From: Cardiocondyla obscurior
Taxonomy: Eukaryota; Arthropoda; Insecta; Hymenoptera; Formicidae
Reading direction: 5' to 3'
Assembly: GCF_019399895.1 (NCBI RefSeq)
Contig: NC_091879.1
Coordinates: 3,365,001-3,429,000 of the forward strand
DNA length: 64,000 nucleotides
The stretch's first letter is position 1. The number at the start of each line of letters is the position of its first letter. Below the pieces are notes generated by a model, which worked only from the letters and a program-made list of their open reading frames with translations, did no database searches and was not told the origin of the DNA. Shown here in pieces: positions 60,144 to 64,000 of the stretch. The position numbers were made by a program, and so were the translations under genes.

Positions 60144-61749
60144 AAGATGACAAAGGGATGGCGGAGGAAAGTTATGAAGCGGTGGGTAAAAACGGTGACA
60201 CAGGGATATACGCCACGCTCGAGGCGCGGATAAATCTCGAAGAGTTTTACTTCTGGTTACGCTAACGCGGGATTTCGTTTAAGTTCTTTTAGGGAAAGGA
60301 AGATGTACCGTGACGTTGGAAGAGTAGCAATCGTATTTTGGAAAAAAAAAAAGAACAGGCTGGTACTTCATTTAATTTCTAACAAAGAGATACTTGATCT
60401 AGTCATAAATGATAATATTTAATTTTAAACGTTAATGCTTGAATAAATAAATTACAACAATTTTGGAAGAAGCTAAGTCTTATATTTTTGATCCGTAAAT
60501 ACTTTTGATCCGAAAGGAATTAATAAATGAGTTTGGTAATAAAAAATGTAGGTATAAAAATATTATACAGTGATAATAAAAATTACAAGGAAATCGTAAA
60601 GAAACGTAGGGGATCCTCAGCGCCCTTGGCGAAATAGTGGGAGTTCAGTCAGCCGAGATCGGCTCGTAAATACGGTGAAACAAACGACACATGATTTTTT
60701 CCGTCGGCCGGGAGATTATCGATAACGAAGCGACAGTTGAGATCAATGTGCGCTGAAAATGTCGACGGCGCGATAGCGTTAAACGGACCCATTCACGTGA
60801 GCTCGCTTCGTCGTAGGAGTATCGCTGTAAACCGATTGTCAAAAAGGGAGGGCAGAAAAAAAAACGCAACTAGAAAAGTAAATCCAAACGAATTTTCGTA
60901 GTTACAGTCACGGAAAATTTGAAGAAAGATGACAATCATATATTAAATAAAAAAATTTAAAAACTAATTATTAAGTGAGGTTACAGTAAACAGCATTTTT
61001 AATTTGTTCTCATGAACGTCGAGACTGTTTGATGACATGCGTAAAAAAAAAAAATTTTTTTATTAAATAAAAAAATAAAATTAATATAAATGTAAAATTA
61101 TATCGATATTCAAAATTAATATAAGAATAACAATTTATACTAACGATATCGCTTACTAGCTCATTTATACAATAAAATTTTATTGCCAGAGATAAAAATT
61201 CCATTTGTACGAAAATAAAAAAATAACCGAGAAAGATTCGTGTGATGTTTCTAAAAATATGACATTTCACAAATCGCGCGGGACGAAGCAATTAATATCG
61301 TAAGATCGTCGAGCGAGACCGTAACCAAAACGAAGATCAATTTAAGATTGACCGGTCGGCTAGGCCGAGCGGGAAATTTCATCTCCTCGGGTGCCTTTCG
61401 TCACTGACAAACCGCGGAGAGGAATGAGGCGGAAAAACGGTGGCGTGGAAACTAAATCAGTGAAAATCCCCAACGGTGGCATGCATACGCGTTCGCGGAT
61501 TTAAACGCACGCCCGCGGCCGTGTTTCTGCGTTATCACTTCGGAAATCTCTAAACAGCTCTCATCGCCCCAGCCGGCACCCCTATCCGTCAGCGCTATCT
61601 TGTCGCCTTGCGCGGGGGGTCGAGGCTGGCCCGTACGACGCCGAGGTTGTTTCGCCTTTATCCCATCGCCATCCAGGCCGTACGCGTCCCTCCGAAAGAT
61701 TTTAAAGAAAATCGGTGAAAATTTAAAGCGTCCGTCGCGCTGGGGTGGC

Positions 61750-61773
61750 CCCCTCGTGACGAGGGGTTAACCC
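61750..61773. repeat. Overlapping palindromes
   Basis: CCCCTCGT-G-ACGAGGGG (61750-61766) overlaps GGGTTAACCC (61764-61773). The same decamer GGGTTAACCC also occurs at 32100-32109. Confidence 0.5.
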
Positions 61774-62389
61774 GAAAGGGAGACGCGAAGAGAGAAACAG
61801 TCGCGCGCGCGCGGAGTACGCGCCGGAGGGATGCTCTTCCGTTATCGGCTAGTGCTTATCGTGTGTGAGGGGCTTACACGCGGATCGCGCGCTCGACAAC
61901 CGCCACCCGATGCGGTTTGCGCACACGAATCCGTTAGATATACTCTCTCGTCCGACCATGCCGAGCTAACCCTCGGCGCTCCCTCGCTCTCCCCCGCCTG
62001 TCCCGGGGGGGTTGGTTGGCCGACCCGCGTTACGAGCCGACCGACAAATAGGTAGTAACACGTCGCGATTATACCGCGTTTACACCGGCGTTCATCAGCG
62101 TCGAAAGATGACGTACGTTTTACGCAAACGAGTGGTGCGACAAAGCCACCCCTCCCTCCGCGCGCGTGGTTTGCCGTCGTTTCGGCCGACACGCCGGTCG
62201 ATTTAATTGCACGAGAGATATGTCGACCGATTGCCGCACGGATTTTTGGATCCGACTCGTCCGTAACAGTCCGTGATAAAAATCCCGTTAAGCAGGCTAC
62301 AAAAATAATTATAATAAAAAAATTAGATAAAAATATAAATAAATATAAAATATATATTTTATTGGGATAAATTTTCTTTTATTATTATT

Positions 62390-62405
62390 AAAAAAAAAAA
62401 AAAAA
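62390..62405. repeat. A16 homopolymer
   Basis: A16 run following ATTATTATT. Similar runs occur at 62937-62952 (A16) and 63121-63132 (T12). Confidence 0.9.
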
Positions 62406-64000
62406 TTAATCGGCGCAATTGTTACGCGCGTTAAATTTAACTTTAGCGAAAAACCGAAAGAAACGTTTCCCGGCCGGCTTCTTATCTCTTCATTCCCTTT
62501 TCCTCGTCGCGACGTTTAAGGGTTGAAACTATGTACTTCTACGTACAAAGTATCGGCCCCTAAGATTCGTGGCGTGTCACGGAATATTTAATTAGTTTTT
62601 CCAACGGCACTCGCCCGCGCCTATAAATGTTAATTGCAGATGAAGTGGCAATAAGAAGCTGTTCTCCGTCTCGCTCTCTCGGAGTCGAGCCCTTCTTTGC
62701 CGCTTTAATTCTTACAGCGCTTAACGAGCACCCGCGAACGTTATCCCGACTCCGAAAGCCGCGATAGACACATTCCTCCCTCGTTACGACTTTGCTGACA
62801 TCTCTTCGCGCTTTTACCCTCCTCGCTATTAAATGTAAATCATTCGCCGATGATATTATTCAACGCACAATGAAGGTAATAATAGCGCGGTACTGTAATA
62901 ACCTAACACGTGTAACGAATCCTCCTAGTCTTTCGTAAAAAAAAAAAAAAAATAAGTTTAAGAGACTTGCGAAACAAGAATACATTATCGCTTATCATTA
63001 AACTACAAAATAAACCACACAATAAATTAATAATCTTTACGAAAATGTATCCCTTGAATGATTTAATAATCGAAAACATTGGAATAATTAATGCGACCTT
63101 TGTGGCAATTCTCTTAAAAATTTTTTTTTTTTAATTTGCTCCTTCTACTTCGGGGGGTGTCTCTCTTTCGACGGCTGAGATCGTCCACCGAGAAAAAACC
63201 GTTTGAAGCGAGAACGAAGCCCCGGAGCGGGAGGAGAAAAATCAGTGGCGATACAACGAGTGACGCGTTAGGAAAAGGCGGCATTTGCTCTAGGAAGAAA
63301 AGGAGGGGTTTGTCGGCGGTGGCCGGCCCGAAACGAGGGGTCGCGCCACCAAAGGCGGAAAGAACGGAATTTAATTAAGTAAAATTACTGTCGCGCGGAG
63401 AGGCGAGAAGCTTCTCTCCGGTCGAAACCCGGCTAAAAAAAAAAGAAAGAAAAAAAAATGGTGACGCAAGACGTCACGCAGAGCGGCGAAGGGAGGCTCG
63501 CATAATGATCTCATCCCCTGATAAAAACGAAGTAATAGAAAGTAAACGAATTCGCGCGGTGGTTCCTCTCGCGCACCCCTCGCGATTAAATGCATGTTTA
63601 AAATACCGTGGCAAAGAATATTTACAAGACTTAGTAATGCCGGTTTCCGAGTGATCCGCTCGGTCTTAATTAATTCTTAATTATCTCGGGCCTCGATATT
63701 AGAAATACTTTGTGCCGGGGAGGAGGGGAGAAGGCAGAAGGCACTTCCATTACGTTGTTTTAGAGCGAGGAAAAGTTATGAATTTATCTCGAAAAATATC
63801 GTTGGAAAAATAGCCTCGCATGCGGGCCTTTGTAACTTTCATGAAAGCGTAACTAGAAATCACCCGGCAGATCCTATACAGAGTGGATATTCGTTCGCCG
63901 ACTCCTCCAAAGATCCTGGCAATCACGCGAAACGGCCGTTTACGCCGCACTTATGAAAAATAATATCCCCGCTGTCGCACGAGCGAATTCCCGCGAGTCG

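Larger units (their letters stand above)
57100..64000. other. Gene-free segment, CpG-rich with CT and A-rich repeats
   Basis: No recognisable exons. Contents are a CT tract (57481-57535), an imperfect hairpin (58172-58224), T12 (58514-58525), A-rich simple sequence (58663-58734), an ACGC tract (58980-59000), a CT tract (59740-59763) and an A-rich tract (60085-60143). Further items are AT valleys near 59380-59560, 60340-60600, 60940-61270 and 62280-62410, a perfect 17-bp palindrome (61750-61766), A16 (62390-62405), A16 (62937-62952) and T12 (63121-63132). The 167-codon plus frame at 58036-58539 has no recognisable domain. Confidence 0.65.

Overview
This 64 kb window reads as non-coding DNA from an arthropod nuclear genome, most likely a hymenopteran insect (ant-, bee- or wasp-like). 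That assignment is an inference. It rests on CpG dinucleotides being abundant throughout rather than depleted, alternation of CpG-rich stretches with short AT-rich valleys, very frequent A/T homopolymers (about 30 runs of 12 to 25 bases), many (CT/GA)n tracts, and no bacterial gene organisation. I recognise no protein family, rRNA, tRNA, snRNA, known microRNA, transposase, reverse transcriptase or CRISPR array. The longest open frames (about 100 to 182 codons) lie in CpG-rich or CT/GA-rich stretches where stop codons are scarce, often overlap open frames on the other strand, and look compositional.

The best explanation for so long an exon-free stretch is that it lies inside a very long intron or a large intergenic regulatory domain. 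One signal favours an intron on the minus strand. At 33581-33620 the minus strand carries a branchpoint-like CTAAT, a pyrimidine tract, CAG and immediately GTAAGT. This is the textbook layout of a recursive splice site (ratchet point), known mainly from long insect introns. A second exact GTAAGT lies 101 nt downstream on the same strand and could bound a recursive-splice exon.

Layout: 1-9.7 kb is CpG-rich DNA with AT valleys, CT tracts, a T25 run and a CAGT tetranucleotide array just downstream of a TATA-like motif (5.8-5.92 kb). 9.7-22.5 kb holds A/T runs, CG palindromes, a TATA-centred palindrome (18.15 kb) and a TC16 microsatellite (19.93 kb). 22.5-33 kb has purine-rich, G-quadruplex-prone tracts and an ambiguous micro-ORF locus (22.88-23.04 kb). 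33-38 kb contains the candidate recursive splice site, a perfect 12-bp inverted repeat, a low-confidence exon candidate and a structured hairpin. 38-54.5 kb contains a 20-bp tandem repeat, a 21-bp exact direct repeat, and GA, A-rich and G-rich tracts. 54.5-57.1 kb is the longest AT-rich block and ends with a fold-back (MITE-like) element of about 190 bp. 57.1-64 kb returns to CpG-rich DNA with CT, ACGC and A-rich repeats.

No gene set working together can be described. What can be supported is repeats, DNA-structure motifs, one strong candidate splicing element and a few low-confidence coding or promoter candidates, each labelled as such.
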